From Polyodon spathula (Eukaryota > Chordata > Actinopteri > Acipenseriformes > Polyodontidae): a stretch of DNA of 64,000 bases. Positions 37,421 to 52,527 of the stretch are shown piece after piece (positions within the stretch are counted from its first letter, which is position 1; each line of letters begins with the position of its first letter). Below the pieces are notes generated by a model, which made no database searches, had not been told where the DNA came from, and saw only the letters and a list, made by a program, of their open reading frames with translations. The position numbers were made by a program, and so were the translations under genes. Location: assembly GCF_017654505.1 (NCBI RefSeq), contig NC_054548.1:38651545-38715544 (forward strand). Direction: 5' to 3'.

Positions 37421-37912
37421 TGGTTTTGGACTCTTGTTCCGTTATCTCAGTGGCCTCCCTTCTAGTCAAGCCCGTCCCCGCACCAGTTTCAGATGGCAGA
37501 AACCCCCCAGGTAGCAGCTGTGAAGAAGCCTGAAAGAGGAGGAGGAGGAGGGGAACAACTCCAGCACAGCAGAGGTAAGCATTGAACTCCACTTTGTCAG
37601 AAAGCAGGCGTTGTTGACTTAAGTTTAACTGTAGCACAATCTACACCAGTGTATTTGGTAAGCAATATATTGTCAAGAAACTCTAAATATCTTATAAATG
37701 ATTTAGCCCTCAAGAAAAAGAAGACCACTGAGCCCAAGTCAGGGATGCAGATAACACAGCTTTCTTAAAAGCTATTCACTTTCAACAATTGCCAAATTCA
37801 TTGTGAAAAATTGTGAAAACAAACTTCTACTTTAGAAAATTAAACACTAGTAAAAGCATTTTAAAGAAGTGAAAAGAGGTCCACATTAGGCAAGGTTTAT
37901 AACCCTTCATAG
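37421..37912. other. Noncoding stretch, possibly more of the gag element
   Basis: Directly follows the gag relic and may derive from the same retroelement. A short GGA run is at 37539-37553. No frame of recognisable pol was found. Confidence 0.3.
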
Positions 37913-38820
37913 TAGAGTCTTGCTCCCGATCCGGACCTGCTACTGCAGGACCCGACCCAAACCCGCACCCTGCTGCAACACTAACTTCTTACCTGCGACC
38001 TGACCTGCTTTAATAAGACATGCAATCCGACCCAAACCCACAAGTGTTTGTACCTTTACCTACTGTCTGCGTCAACTGACTCTCACGCTCTCAAATTCAC
38101 ACACAGATATCTCTACCATTCTCCACGGATTGAGTTTATACAATAGGCTATACTGTTCTCTCTAGTGGTCTGCATATATTTAACACTGTAACATATTCAT
38201 TCGCTACTTACTTTACTTAAAATACCTGTCTATTCCTTTTGTGTCACCAGTTGAGAGGGAGCTACACCTGTGCTTTTGCAGAGATGATATACCAATTTTG
38301 TGGCTGTCATCCACAAAAACATAATGACAGGTTTTACAAGCAATGAATCCAGTCACATGTTCATTATTTTTATTTGCTATGATTCCAAAAGAATTCCACA
38401 CTTCTGATTTACCTCTCGAACTATTATCCACCACATGATATAAAACCTGCGCTGTCTTTTGTTTCACCTTGTTCACAAACATTTTTAATATCACCAAGCA
38501 GACGTGATAAAAAGATCTTGTGATGTATCAAACAAGCAAGAACAACACTGCTTAATCAGCTGACTCCTTCCTAATCGCCTCCTGCTTTAGTGCAGGAAAT
38601 ACTAGTACATTTATCTCCTAATACGTTATTTGGGAAAAGGTCACAGATGAGTATGCTGAAAGGACAGAAAACATTTCTGGTGATTCAAATTCAAACCCAA
38701 ATTTATTTGTTTTTTGACCCAAACCGTAAACCGTGAAAGTTCACATTCTGACCCGAATCCGAACCGCTTTTGTGGGTCACCCATGGGCCCTGTGTGTACC
38801 CAACCCAATGCAGGACTCTA
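37913..38820 (-). mobile_element. hAT-like element with 8-bp target duplication
   Basis: The ends are short inverted repeats: TAGAGTCTTGC on the left and the complement of TAGAGTCCTGC on the right, 10 of 11 matching. CTTCATAG (37905-37912) and CCTCATAG (38821-38828) flank them, an 8-bp duplication with one difference, as hAT transposons make. Within about 120 bp of each end are repeated ACCCGAC/GACCCAAACC motifs, in the manner of hAT subterminal binding sites. The 908-bp body carries one BED-finger reading frame on the minus strand and no catalytic transposase domain. Confidence 0.8.
38213..38497 (-). CDS. BED-type zinc finger fragment of a hAT transposase
   Basis: BED fingers are the N-terminal DNA-binding domain of many hAT transposases. 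This 94-codon frame shows the finger in order: the aromatic lead SEVWNSF (Trp34, Phe37), GFIACKTC (Cys54 and Cys57), and SSLQKHRC (His76 and Cys78). The frame then ends at YFK. All four metal ligands are present and the frame is uninterrupted. The rest of a transposase (the RNase H-like core and dimerisation domain) is missing from the element. It may be the remnant of an internally deleted copy or a retained first exon. The ATG at 38497 is the first in frame; the real start is unknown. Confidence 0.65.
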   Translation of the reverse strand: MVILKMFVNKVKQKTAQVLYHVVDNSSRGKSEVWNSFGIIANKNNEHVTGFIACKTCHYVFVDDSHKIGISSLQKHRCSSLSTGDTKGIDRYFK

Positions 38821-38828
38821 CCTCATAG

Positions 38829-40052
38829 TCTTTAGATACTTAGTAACCATCAATTTCAATAACAGTATACTAGAAACATTCCTACTGTACAAGCAGGGCC
38901 GAGAGCAGCCAAACTAACCTGAACCCAAACTTTATATATTACCTTTTCAGTCAATCTGATTGACTGTGAAACACAGTAAAAACCAGTAACAATAAAATAT
39001 GTTTTCAGACTTACTGGATGCGCTAGACTTACATCCTCAGTCAAGTCAACAGATGCACTGTAAAACCCCCAAAAATATCACACACATAAAGTAACCCAGC
39101 TACCGGAAGCACACCACAGGGATTAAATTAGCAAATTGCATTGATCTGCTATGATTTTTATTTTTTTTTTCTACATCAGCAGTGAGAAATGGGAAAGTAA
39201 TTTTCAGTAATTATCCTGTGCTTATGGTTAGTTTTGATTACCCTACTGACAGCATTCCAACACATTCCCACTTACATCCACCAGTTTGTCAAATTACCCA
39301 ATCCCCTCTAATCCATATGAATACTAGGTTAAATAACCATAATGAAAAGGGAAACTGCTAATCCATGACAGCAACATTTTCAATTACACCTTTAGAAAAA
39401 CAGATTTATTAGGGGCCAGTATTTTTGTTCCTGACATTAGCTTTTTACTCGTCACTTTCCCTACTGTTTGGTCCAATGGTAAAAGTGCAATTCAGTTAAA
39501 TACTGGAGCCACAAGCTTCAGCTTTTAATAAATACAGGATTACTATGCCTCTAAAAATTATTCATGTACACAATAAAACAACATCTTAATTTAGTAGGGT
39601 CCCTTTAGCTATGTTCTAAATAAAGAGTTTTTTTTTTTGTTGTTGTTTTTTTTTTACATAAGGTGATTATAGCTGCTTAATATGTCGATGGAAATATGTT
39701 AGTATACAATAACATTGTTTCACAACACAAAAGAAAGTCTTAGTGTAGTGCTGTTTTCACTTAAGAGAACACACAAGTTTGTAGATTTGCTTTGAGGAAA
39801 AGTTGGAACATTTAGCTATACATTTCAAAGACATGTTTTATACAAAGGGGGCATTACAGAATTGCATAGAATTAACTAGAGTTAACCATTCTTATTAATG
39901 TCAAGGGCACTGGAACCAGGGCTTCCATCATACACAGGGGTTACAGTTTAGTTCACTGGCTTTCAGCACTCCCACTTTAAAAATTGTTCCAGTGCCATTG
40001 ATTAATGTTACAAAATTAGAATCAAACAACTTGGAAAGTGCTTTTGGAACCA

Positions 40053-40054
<2 letters not shown>
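38829..40054. other. AT-rich noncoding stretch
   Basis: No gene. The part 39170-39400 is repeat-free; T-runs occur at 39630-39655. Confidence 0.4.

Positions 40055-40118
<64 letters not shown>
40055..40118. repeat. (AT)32 microsatellite
   Basis: An uninterrupted AT run followed by imperfect TATATTATATATA. Confidence 0.97.
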
Positions 40119-40125
<7 letters not shown>

Positions 40126-40139
40126 TATATATAAATTAA

Positions 40140-42834
<2,695 letters not shown>

Positions 42835-43191
42835 CACACGTTTTAATTCCACCATATTCAGGTCTGTTTTTCTATCTGTGTGTCTATACACTATATTTAC
42901 CTATTTATCTATCTGTATCTGTGAATTTGTTTTTTTCACTAAAGAACAGACAGAGGAGATGAACTGTAGAGTATAACTGTGCATCTACACTGTCAAAGGG
43001 AGACAGTGGAGTTTATTTTAATGATCTTAAAAGCTGCAAATCTAAATGCTGTCACCTTTCAACTAAATAAATCCTTCCGGTGTTTTCTCTTAGGAGTGAC
43101 TTATTGACCACCTTATTAACATTGCTCAATACATTACAATACAGTGAAATATAGGGTTAATGTAGGGCGGTGGTATTAAGATCTGTCACTG

Positions 43192-43690
43192 TGTAACAGC
43201 AAGGAGCCCTGTACATGATTATTGGTTTATTTTTAGAATGGGGTACCCCTTCGTCGCTGTTCAGTTTATTATTTTGTATTTGTTTTGTTGTATTGTTATT
43301 CTTATGATTTATTTATTGTATTTATATGATGGCGTAGTCACAGGTTTGTTTTGTTTTTATTTAAATGTGCTCCGGCAGAAGCAAGGCAGGCAGCTCATCC
43401 TCTGCCAATAGTATTTAAAAACCTTCTGTAGAAGCTGGCCATCTCCCAAATTAATTAAGTGATTTAATTTGTTGCTAATCGGGAGATGGTTACCTGCATA
43501 TAAGCCCGATTTTGTTTTGTGTACCTGTTTTATTTTGATCGGTAAGCAGTGTTTTTTTCGTTAAAAAATATTTATTTTATTTTTGTTGAAAATAAAACGG
43601 CACAAGCGCCATTGCACCGTACCTGCAGTGTCTCTTTGTTTTTGGTTCCTGCATCTGGCCTGACGTCATCACATCGGCTACCCTGTCACA
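43192..43690 (+). mobile_element. Solo LTR with near-perfect 5-bp target duplication
   Basis: It starts TGTAACAGCAAGG and ends GCTACCCTGTCACA. CACTG (43187-43191) and CGCTG (43691-43695) flank it, four of five matching. A hairpin (CCATCTCCC at 43439-43447 with GGGAGATGG at 43481-43489) lies just before the TATA-like GCATATAAGCCC at 43496. AATAAAACGG lies near 43590, and U5 begins CTGCAGTGTCTCTTTG, like the 16.1-kb LTR. The length is 499 bp with no internal region. Confidence 0.72.
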
Positions 43691-43933
43691 CGCTGCTTTA
43701 TAGGATTCAAAGGAACCTTGAATTATACCTTGATTTTTTTTTGCTGTATTCTTTTCTGTCTCATGTTTTTTTGAGACATTTTAAGACGCTTGATAGCCCT
43801 CCAGGACAGGGATGTTGAATTATACAATTCATTATCAATATATGAGATAGAACACCATGGTAAATGTCAGTCAGGTGATGTGGTACTACCCTAATAAAAG
43901 TTTACCATAGTAAATTTTCATGGCAATTTTTAG

Positions 43934-44048
43934 GGTTTTCCATAGTTTTCCAATGGTTATACTATACATTTATTATCTTTTTGTATACTTTTTAAAATAT
44001 GCTTCCCCATACTTCTTTGTGCTTTACAATGCTTACCTATGCTTTATG
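43934..44048 (+). repeat. ACCATGG dispersed repeat, copy 2
   Basis: Shares GGTTATACTATACATTTA and GCTTTACAATGCTTACC with 26421-26524 in the same order. The surrounding 43850-43930 carries further ACCATGGTAAAT and ACCATAGTAAAT units, so the repeat may extend leftward. Confidence 0.5.
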
Positions 44049-46370
44049 GTAATTTCACTATGCTTTTACTTTTTGCATTGTTTTTACTACGGTAAATTTG
44101 TATAAGGTTATATACTAACCCTTAGTATATATGAGGTGATCTCTTGATTGTTCTGTGTAAAAGCGGCTTCTAGAAAATAGGAGGCAGGATAGAAGGGGTA
44201 GATATTTTTAGATACAGTTTAATGTTTACTTTTCTGAGCCAGCACCAATAGTACAAGGGTTGGAAGGAGACATTTCCTCATATTAAAGAAAATTAGCTTT
44301 GTGTTAAAAACATGGCTTGGCTTATGTTAATGAACATTCTAAGTGCATGTAACCCATTCCATGGGTCGGCGCTTGGCCCATTAGTAAACATCCCTTTACC
44401 GGGAAGAACAGTGCTCTTGAAAATAGCAGGATTCGCATACATTTGAAAGTGGTATGTGAAAAAGCAAGTGTTTTATGGTCCATAGAGCAGAGTGCTATTA
44501 CTAGAGAGCAGTCTGAAATAATTGGAACAATATTTAGTCATTTTCACATGATTACACAATGTTTGGTACACATGGTAGTCAGAAGATACAGAATGAAGAA
44601 ATGTATTATCTCCTTGCCACATACATTGTATCAGAAAATGTTATTTTAGTAATAAGACTAGACACAAAAGACATCACCAGTGGGGCCCACAATCAGGCAT
44701 AACCACTGTTATGCCTGATTGTATCCTTTGTGGTGGGTAGTTTTTAGAGTATCCTTTTATAAAAGACTGCAGAATTTACATTAAAAGTATATTCTCTGTA
44801 ATAATGAGCAACAACAATTGCTTTGGCAGTAACTGTATAAAACTACCTTGCCTACTTTGTAGGGAGAGCTGGACAGGTTAGGGTAAATGGGGTCATTGGT
44901 AATAAAATCTGCCCACCATCATACGTCAGAGCTTCTGTCGTGTCCCCATAATAAAACTGATACATAAAACATAATTATTGTTCACTGTAGTTCTTGGTTC
45001 CATTAGAACTCTTCTTCATTTACCAAAGTGTGACTGGAATGTGTTCATTATCTGCCATGACAGTAGGGTTTATAAACACGGCCATGGCATTTATTTCAAT
45101 GCTTTTTAAAGTCAGTTATTTAATTAAAAAATACAGTTTGAACAATGGTTTTTGAAAGGCTTTTATTTTTCATTTAATTATAAACAGCATTTCATAATTT
45201 CTTAAGTAGATTCCATCCTAAGGTTTATACCTCCACTAATTCAGATAAAATATGATGTTGAAAAACCCCAGGAGCAAAATCACTTGACATTAAGAATCCC
45301 TTTCATAAATCTTGGCAAGAGTCCCACCAATCATAAGTTTTATTAAAACATCCAATACATTATTTAAAACTTGGTGGAATATTATTTTATGAAAGTCATT
45401 TAAACAGAGTCATAACATTTGTATTGTAGCGGCTGAGAGAAACATATACATTTATATTTCTGCTGCTGCTTACAGGACCAAGGAAAGATAAGATGAAGAA
45501 TAACCTGTCTACCAGTGGTTGACAAGCAAATTTTGAATCCAGTTTGGTACATTTTTCAGTTTATACACCCTTAAGGAGAGGGGCAAGGTAGGCTAGTTCT
45601 AATTACATGTGGCTGGAGATGTACATTCATCCACTTCAAGATAAATGCGCAAAATGCAACATTGCATACCAGACTACATAATAAAGTCATATTACTGTGC
45701 ACCTACTTTTCCTTCCTGAAATTGTAATACAACCATTTATCCTACTGGTATGTATATTATGTAAACCAATGGACTTGCCTCTAATACTTTAATTTAGTCG
45801 TTAAAATAGGAAATAATGACAGAATTGGTCCAAAGATACTTGCAAACTTAATATAAATACATACAAATAAATAAAAATGGATACGAATGGGAAAAACACC
45901 CTCATTAAAATTATTTCCCTTGTTTACGGGTATTTTATGTTCTCCTAACCACATCCATAGCACTAAATATAAGGACCTGAAACCCTCCTACAGGCAAGGA
46001 AAAGGAAGGCAAGTAATTTCCTGTAGGTGTTTAGTAACAGCTCTTAAAAACAGATAATGCATTCCAAGTACCCTCCAGATCTTGCTTCCAAGTGCAAGTG
46101 CCTTAAATCATTGTTGTTTTGCAGCTGAATTCACCACCTTGTGTCAGAAAATTATATCAAACGGGGCCCACAACAACACTTCTACTGCATACCAGTGCTG
46201 GCCTTGTCTGCCATTCACATCTATCACTTCTAAGTTTTCATCACCACAATTACCATATTACTGTAGTAGTGCTTTGTCTTTTTCAAGTAATGTGAAAGGT
46301 GCGGTGTATGGACTGATCAAGTTTCTCTGCCAAGTTGACTGCTACAGAAATATTGTCGAGGGCTCACCAC
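44049..46370. other. AT-rich noncoding stretch
   Basis: Holds the perfect hairpin at 44689-44722 and otherwise no recognisable gene or repeat. Confidence 0.45.
44689..44722. other. Perfect 15-bp hairpin with a 4-nt loop
   Basis: ACAATCAGGCATAAC, loop CACT, then the exact complement GTTATGCCTGATTGT. No T-run follows, so nothing supports a terminator; the stem is too short for a microRNA precursor. Confidence 0.9.

Positions 46371-46430
<60 letters not shown>
46371..46430. repeat. (AAT)20 microsatellite
   Basis: Twenty uninterrupted AAT trinucleotides. Confidence 0.97.
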
Positions 46431-49400
46431 TAATTTCAGGATCATGGGTATCTTTTGAAGGACAACGCTGGCGCCTCTGCTCAGGTGCTGCTGCTTTATA
46501 ATAAAAACTCTTAATTATAAATATGGAAAACTCTTCTAAAAGTACTCAATTCTAAATGTTTAGTTTGTTTCTTAACATGCAATAGTGGGAATGGACATTG
46601 TATCTCCAGAAGTCATAGTATTTAATCCTCTGAACCATAACAGCAGTGCTGTGGAATATGATGAGATGTCTTCAGGCCTGCACAAGGCACTATAAAGGCT
46701 CTTTCAATATATCACCATTTCTGGGTCTATTATCATGTTTCCTGCCTCAGGGATGCTGATACAAAGTCCAGAATGTCAGAAAACTACTATACAGAAAAAA
46801 GCATAACTTTAACTTAATCACAGCTTATTCTATTCCTAACTGTACCAATCTGTTTGAGAATTTATATATATATATATATATATATTAGGGCTCAAGAAAT
46901 TTGGACAGCATTAACATTCAAAGGTTTGACAAAAATGTTGAAACCTGTAACACTGAGCACCATTCACTAAATGATTATAGAAAACTGGATAAGAAGAGTC
47001 TAATTTGAGCTTCCAAACCAATACTCAGAGCAATGTAATGATCTTTTTACCTCTAGTTTGCACTATCCTTTTAATGTTGCATAATCTCTGTTAATCCACG
47101 TAAAGGGTGAAGCTTGAAGACTGTCCATAGCTAAAACATAGGCCAATTCCCTGAATGTTTGCAGAGTAAGACACTATGAAGATGGAAGTCATTAATAGGC
47201 CAGTTACCATGTGTATGTGCATTGGACTGATTCAGTAATTAAGCACATGCTAATGGAGTCTGACCACCGCTAGGGATACTGTTGTATGAGGGATTCTCAG
47301 AGACAGGCCCCTCACAACCTTTCTGGAAGTTTGTACGTTCACATGTCTCAACTCTCCAAACTGTCTGCAGGTGAACAGGAATAATGGTTCAGAGTTGTCT
47401 TTCATTAGCCTGAAGAAACCCATCCTAAAGGCACCAGAGCTGGATATTACTACAGAACCTACAACAAAGGAATACCAGTACTGAGCTAGTAAGTACTGGC
47501 AGGTAATGAGCTTGTTATAGAAAAAGAACAATGTTCTTTAGTCTTCCTCATGGCAATGTATCTTATTAATAAACAGATTCCAAAACAAATGGATTTATAT
47601 AACAAAAAGCAAACAAAAATATTGAAAGATACTGTATATTTTTAAATCAATATTTCCTCTATTAAGGATGTTAATGCAGCTGTACTTTGTATTGCCTTTT
47701 GCTTAAATTCATGAGGCTGAACAAAACATCACTTATTTCTAAGAAACGTGTATAATAATATGCACCATCGTTTTACTGTGGACCAGATATTGCATGTTTG
47801 AATTTTAAACTGATGTTTAAGTAGATCTGTTTCATCGCTCCAAACTATGTTGGTTATCTCATTCGGATGCACCAATCATAAACATGACTTAAATGCACTT
47901 TATGCAGATCTAACAAACTGGTACACTGATATTTATTTATATTGCTTTTTTATGTTTATGGATTGATGTAATTGAAATGATAAACATTTGTAACACTGCT
48001 TGTGATCATTAAGGTCATGTAGCAGAACTGATGTCAAATGCTCTTTTAATTAAACTTGTGAATGACTTATTTATTGAACAACCTTAAATAATTTGCAGAA
48101 TGCAAAACATCACTCCAGAATGTACTATAGTTATTGACATGGCCATTTCAAATAAAAAATAAGGGAAAAATACACTTAAATATACATGAAAAAGCTTAAG
48201 TGCTAAATATTTGAAACCATTACTCCATAAAAGACAAATAGCAATTTAAAGAAATGAGCATTATAATTAGCTCCCCACACAGCAAGAAGTGTAGAACATC
48301 ACTTTGAAAGTGGACACTGCCATTAGTGTGCCAATCTTCTAAATTAATGTTCTTTGAGCACTCTTAAGATAGCAGAGCACAGAGCAGCAGGAATTGCATA
48401 ACACTCATCCGAACACACACACTATAAGTGAAAGGACGAATCAGAAAGCATGAGGTAGTTACACAGACTCTTATTAATGCATTACATTTCTGATGCTCAC
48501 TCTTTGAAGACTGCTAGGCTGCTTAGCGTGAACTTCTTCTACCAGCAATGCTGAACGACTGTCAAGAGTTTTCCAAGGAAAACGCAGAGATTAGAAGTGC
48601 CTTTAATCCAACAAAAGGGATTATATGAAGAGAGCGAGGGGGTGGGAACGACTCCTGCCGAGGAGTTGCATTAAATTATTAAAACTGTCTTTAGAATGTT
48701 GGTCCCAGTCTTTAACCTGAAATCACAATGTTGACAGTAGAGAGAAACAGACAGGGCTGTTAAAGATGAGATTAATTCACTAGACTTAGTGTGAGCATGA
48801 GATATGTCCACCAGTGCTCCCAATCAGGACAAATGCAAATCAAGGTGTTTTCAAAACCACTGTCTGCCCTACGGCACTCCTGTGCAACTAACTCAGAAAC
48901 GTATGAATCTCTATCCTCAGCAAACTCATCTGACTGCTTCACGTCTTGTTAATAGCTTAAACTGAAAAGTTATATAATCAATCCATTCGTCTTGAAAACC
49001 ATTGGAATATATATTAAAGCCATGAAATATGATACATTTAACAAGAGGACATCCTTGTAACACAAGCATTAAATACATTACTTCATGCCCTGACCCCCAA
49101 GCCCATAAATGTGTCCATTAGGCATTAAGAAATTAGTAACCACAGTGGATACTTTTTTTCTTAACTATTTTTTTCTAAGATGTCTTCCTCATTTACTGTA
49201 TAATTAAAGTATAAAGACAGGTATTGGTTTTGAAAGGCTAAAAAACATAACAAATAAGCAATAAAGTTTAAAGTTTTACACCAGCTGTAAATCCTAACAA
49301 GCCCTATAACATTTATAAATTACAGGAAAAATATACGTTTGTCACTTACCACCCTTCCCATATCTCCCCTTGGTTCTACTCAGCTTGCCAAGAGTTGGAC

Positions 49401-49864
49401 CACAGAACAGGAAGAAAAGAAATAAAAGAAGTTCAAATATAGAAGAATTTCCCTTTTTTGCCCTACAAAACATTTCCAAGAGTTATTTTCACAAGCTCTT
49501 CACATCTTTATTTTCCTCGCCCTGCTCTACATTCTCTTTTGGAATATGTCATTAATCACTGAGAAATGAGAACTGGGGCTTGCTTTGCCATCTTCAGTTG
49601 TTGAGGTAATATCTCACTGATATAGCCCTGAGGAAAGCCACATTTCTCACTGATCCAGCATCACCCACACAGCAGCCAGCCGGTGTGCTACAGTGCTGCT
49701 TCTGCAAAATAATTCCGCTCTCCACTTCAGCTTTCAGTGGGAATACATCTTGCTGCTTCCAATGTGAGCTGGATTAACAGCATCCACGGTTTGTGTCCAG
49801 CAGAAAAAAAGAAAAAGGATGTCAGAACTGTGCAAAAAAAGGAAAGGAAGCAGTTGTCCTGACA
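46431..49864. other. AT-rich noncoding stretch
   Basis: Includes a small TA run at 46861-46887. No gene is supported. The part 48300-48620 is repeat-free and less AT-rich. A 93-codon minus-strand frame at 47250-47531 has no recognisable motif. Confidence 0.4.
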
Positions 49865-49951
49865 GCTCTAATCCTGGCTGTCTGATCCTAATAGCCATGC
49901 AACCAACCAAATTGCTCTTTAAAGAGCAATAAGGCTTCAGCCAGCTAGAGC
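49865..49951. other. Nested palindrome
   Basis: The 20-bp perfect palindrome ATTGCTCTTTAAAGAGCAAT (49911-49930) is flanked by an outer imperfect stem: GCTCTAATCCTGGCTG (49865) against CAGCCAGCTAGAGC (ending near 49951). The spacer lengths on the two sides differ strongly, so a microRNA-like precursor is unlikely. Confidence 0.6.
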
Positions 49952-50504
49952 CAGTGACACTTTGGTAGGTAATGCTGGTTTTAAAAATGACTGAGGAACC
50001 AGCTGGAGATAGCCAGCACAGACTGCCACATGGTCCCAATGCAGAATATGCACTCAGGAGTTTTTCATGTTAATCACAGCTCTAAGAATTACGAAGATGA
50101 TGTTGCTGGGATGTTTCTACTGTGTCGGTGCTTTTTTTTTTTCACTGCTGTCAGTAAAAGCTTCTACTGTGAGTGTTAACCTTGATGGTGCTGGATATTT
50201 TTAAAGTATTACATTTAAATATGGCATAGGGTACTTTTTAAAGAACATAAGTAATGTTTTACTCTATTTTGTGTTTTAGTGTTATTATTATTTTTATCTT
50301 ACATTTCTTGAAGAAAGAAATTTCATATAAATGTTGAGGAGGTTAGCGTGAAGTAACACATAGGGGGACATGTATCAAGATTAAACTGATGCTGTGCTAG
50401 ATTGGTGGAGTGTAAAGTAGCTCTCTGCTGCGGCACAAATTTTATCTCATCCTGAATGTATTAACTGGCCCAAAATTAATGAGGCATGGCATAACCTGGC
50501 ACAT

Positions 50505-50855
50505 TTAACCCTTTCAGGACCAAGTATTTTTCAGTGGGATGCTCCTCCAGGACCAGGCATTTTTTTTAACTGTTACAATAGTTCCTGAAAGTTTTGTTGA
50601 CAAATATTGATGTTTGTGCAAATTACAAGACATTGTTTCACCTGAGTGACTGCAATAACATAATACACGTTTATTCACAGGGTCTTTATAAGCAATAATG
50701 GACGCTTACTCTCAATAAAATAATAGTTATTCATTTCATTATCATCAGTAATAAGGAAAAGAAAACATACCTGATACATTTGGCTCATGAAATTATATAT
50801 ACTTATATCCACTCGTTTATTGATACTTATAAATGTTATAAAAACATATATATAT

Positions 50856-50925
<70 letters not shown>

Positions 50926-51129
50926 AAACACGAGACAGAATAAATTCTCTAATATAATTAAGTCAAATACATCAGATTTACAGTGTTTCCCCCTTTTTTT
51001 TTTATTAGCGCAAAACTAGTTCCTGTTAAGTTTTGTTTCTGCTTTTGTCTCTGCCAAACTGCTGTAAACTGTCAAAACAAAGTGCTTTTTTTTATTGTGT
51101 TAACATGATCCCGGTCATTAAACGGTTAA
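50505..51129. mobile_element. piggyBac-like MITE
   Basis: Both ends begin at TTAA: TTAACCCTTTCAGGACC on the left and the complement of TTAACCGTTTAATGACC on the right. TTAA is the target site that piggyBac elements duplicate. A 15-base subterminal motif (CAGGACCAAGTATTT / CAGGACCAGGCATTT) is repeated directly at the left end. The 625-bp body has no transposase and carries a long TA run at 50846-50922. Confidence 0.65.
50846..50922. repeat. (TA)n microsatellite inside the piggyBac-like MITE
   Basis: A TA run with one AATAT interruption. Confidence 0.96.
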
Positions 51130-52527
51130 ATGTGTACCTGCACTGAGCTGGTGTTGTGAAAATCTGTGCCTCCCCCTCAAATGGGCTACAGGGAGCACAG
51201 ATTAACAGAGTAAATGTCTTGACTTTATATTATGTTATTATTATATGACACATAAAACCAGATATATAAAATGCAAAGGATAATTTAATGAACCAAGAAA
51301 TAACACAACAAATGCAGACAATTGTACATAGTGAAACAGCCAGTATTGAGATATAATTTCATCCTCAGGGAGATCATAAAGGGTAATGTGGACCCTAAAT
51401 ACTCTTCCTTATTCTCAGTACTCTCCCTCTGTTCCTGGGTTGTTCAGGAAGGTTAGGAGCCTGCACCATCCATCGTAAGAAATGCCCTGGAAAATTCATG
51501 ATATCACAAATTTCATGGAAGTCATGTGTTTGACTGCCTACCGTGAAAAATATTTTCCATTACACTTCACCTCCCCTGTTCATTTCATTCTTTTATCATG
51601 TAGAAGCAACGCTACAGTAGCTGACCACGGTGCTGTGTCAAGGCTGTGCATTTAGTTGTTACAGCAAGAGGTTCAAACAAACACCAGCTTCATACTCTGC
51701 AATGACATTTCTAAATACTACAAGAAATATGTACAGTGTGTATAAAGAAAAACACAACAGCTTCAGTTTTTATCATTTCAGGTTTGCTGTTTTAAAGGTT
51801 TACAAAAAAGGTTGTTTTTAAAAAATATATTTTGTCTGCTTGTTACTTTTTTTTGCAGCCAACACTTACCATTTTAAACAACTTGTTTCCAGCAGACGTC
51901 TGTTACATTTTTAAAGACTGTTTCAATATCGACTCGAGTTCAAATAATGCAATGTACTTGTTTAAAGAGTTCACTCAGTAGGCTAAATGTTAAAATGTTT
52001 CATTCTTGGTTTTTGAGTGATGTTCTTGATGAACTATGATAGCACATTTTAGTCAACCTACATCAGTAGAATATAATGTAAATAGAAAATGTATTTTCTA
52101 GTGTTTTTAAATTATTTTTTATTTTTTTATTAAACGGCGGTTTCATCACACTCCGAGAAATTTCGTTGTTTTTTTATTGTAGTTCGTGAATTTCTTGAAA
52201 AAATATTGTGAATTTTTCAGGTCCGCAGTTATGACTGCTGCCATAATGCCCTTTCCTATCAACTGCTTTCAGATTTTTTCTTTGCGCTCAAATACGAGCA
52301 ATTTGAAATCTGACTTATTTGTGGACGTTTTTAGGGCCGGCACAGTTGTTTTGCGCCTTCATGAATCTTAATATCACAGACTTAATTTACAAATGAGCCC
52401 CATCTACAATGTGCCCATGCATATAATTAAGTCTTGACACAAATGCATGGCTAATGAGGGGCGGAGCGCATTTTGGCAGTGCTAACATGGCCTTAACTTG
52501 CTAAAAGTGTCATGATACATCTAGGGC

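Larger units (their letters stand above)
50362..52527. repeat. Possible composite DNA-transposon region
   Basis: The left sequence GGGGGACATGTATCAAG (50362) has a weak inverted counterpart, CATGATACATCTAGGGC, ending near 52527 (11 of 17 matching). The interval includes the piggyBac-like MITE and no recognisable transposase. The assignment is speculative. Confidence 0.2.

Noticed and set aside
37149..37637. 162-codon minus-strand open frame
   Set aside because: Lies mostly antisense to the gag relic and its flank; composition is not protein-like and no domain is visible.
47250..47531. 93-codon minus-strand open frame with a hydrophobic start
   Set aside because: No family resemblance, no splice or start context; most likely chance.
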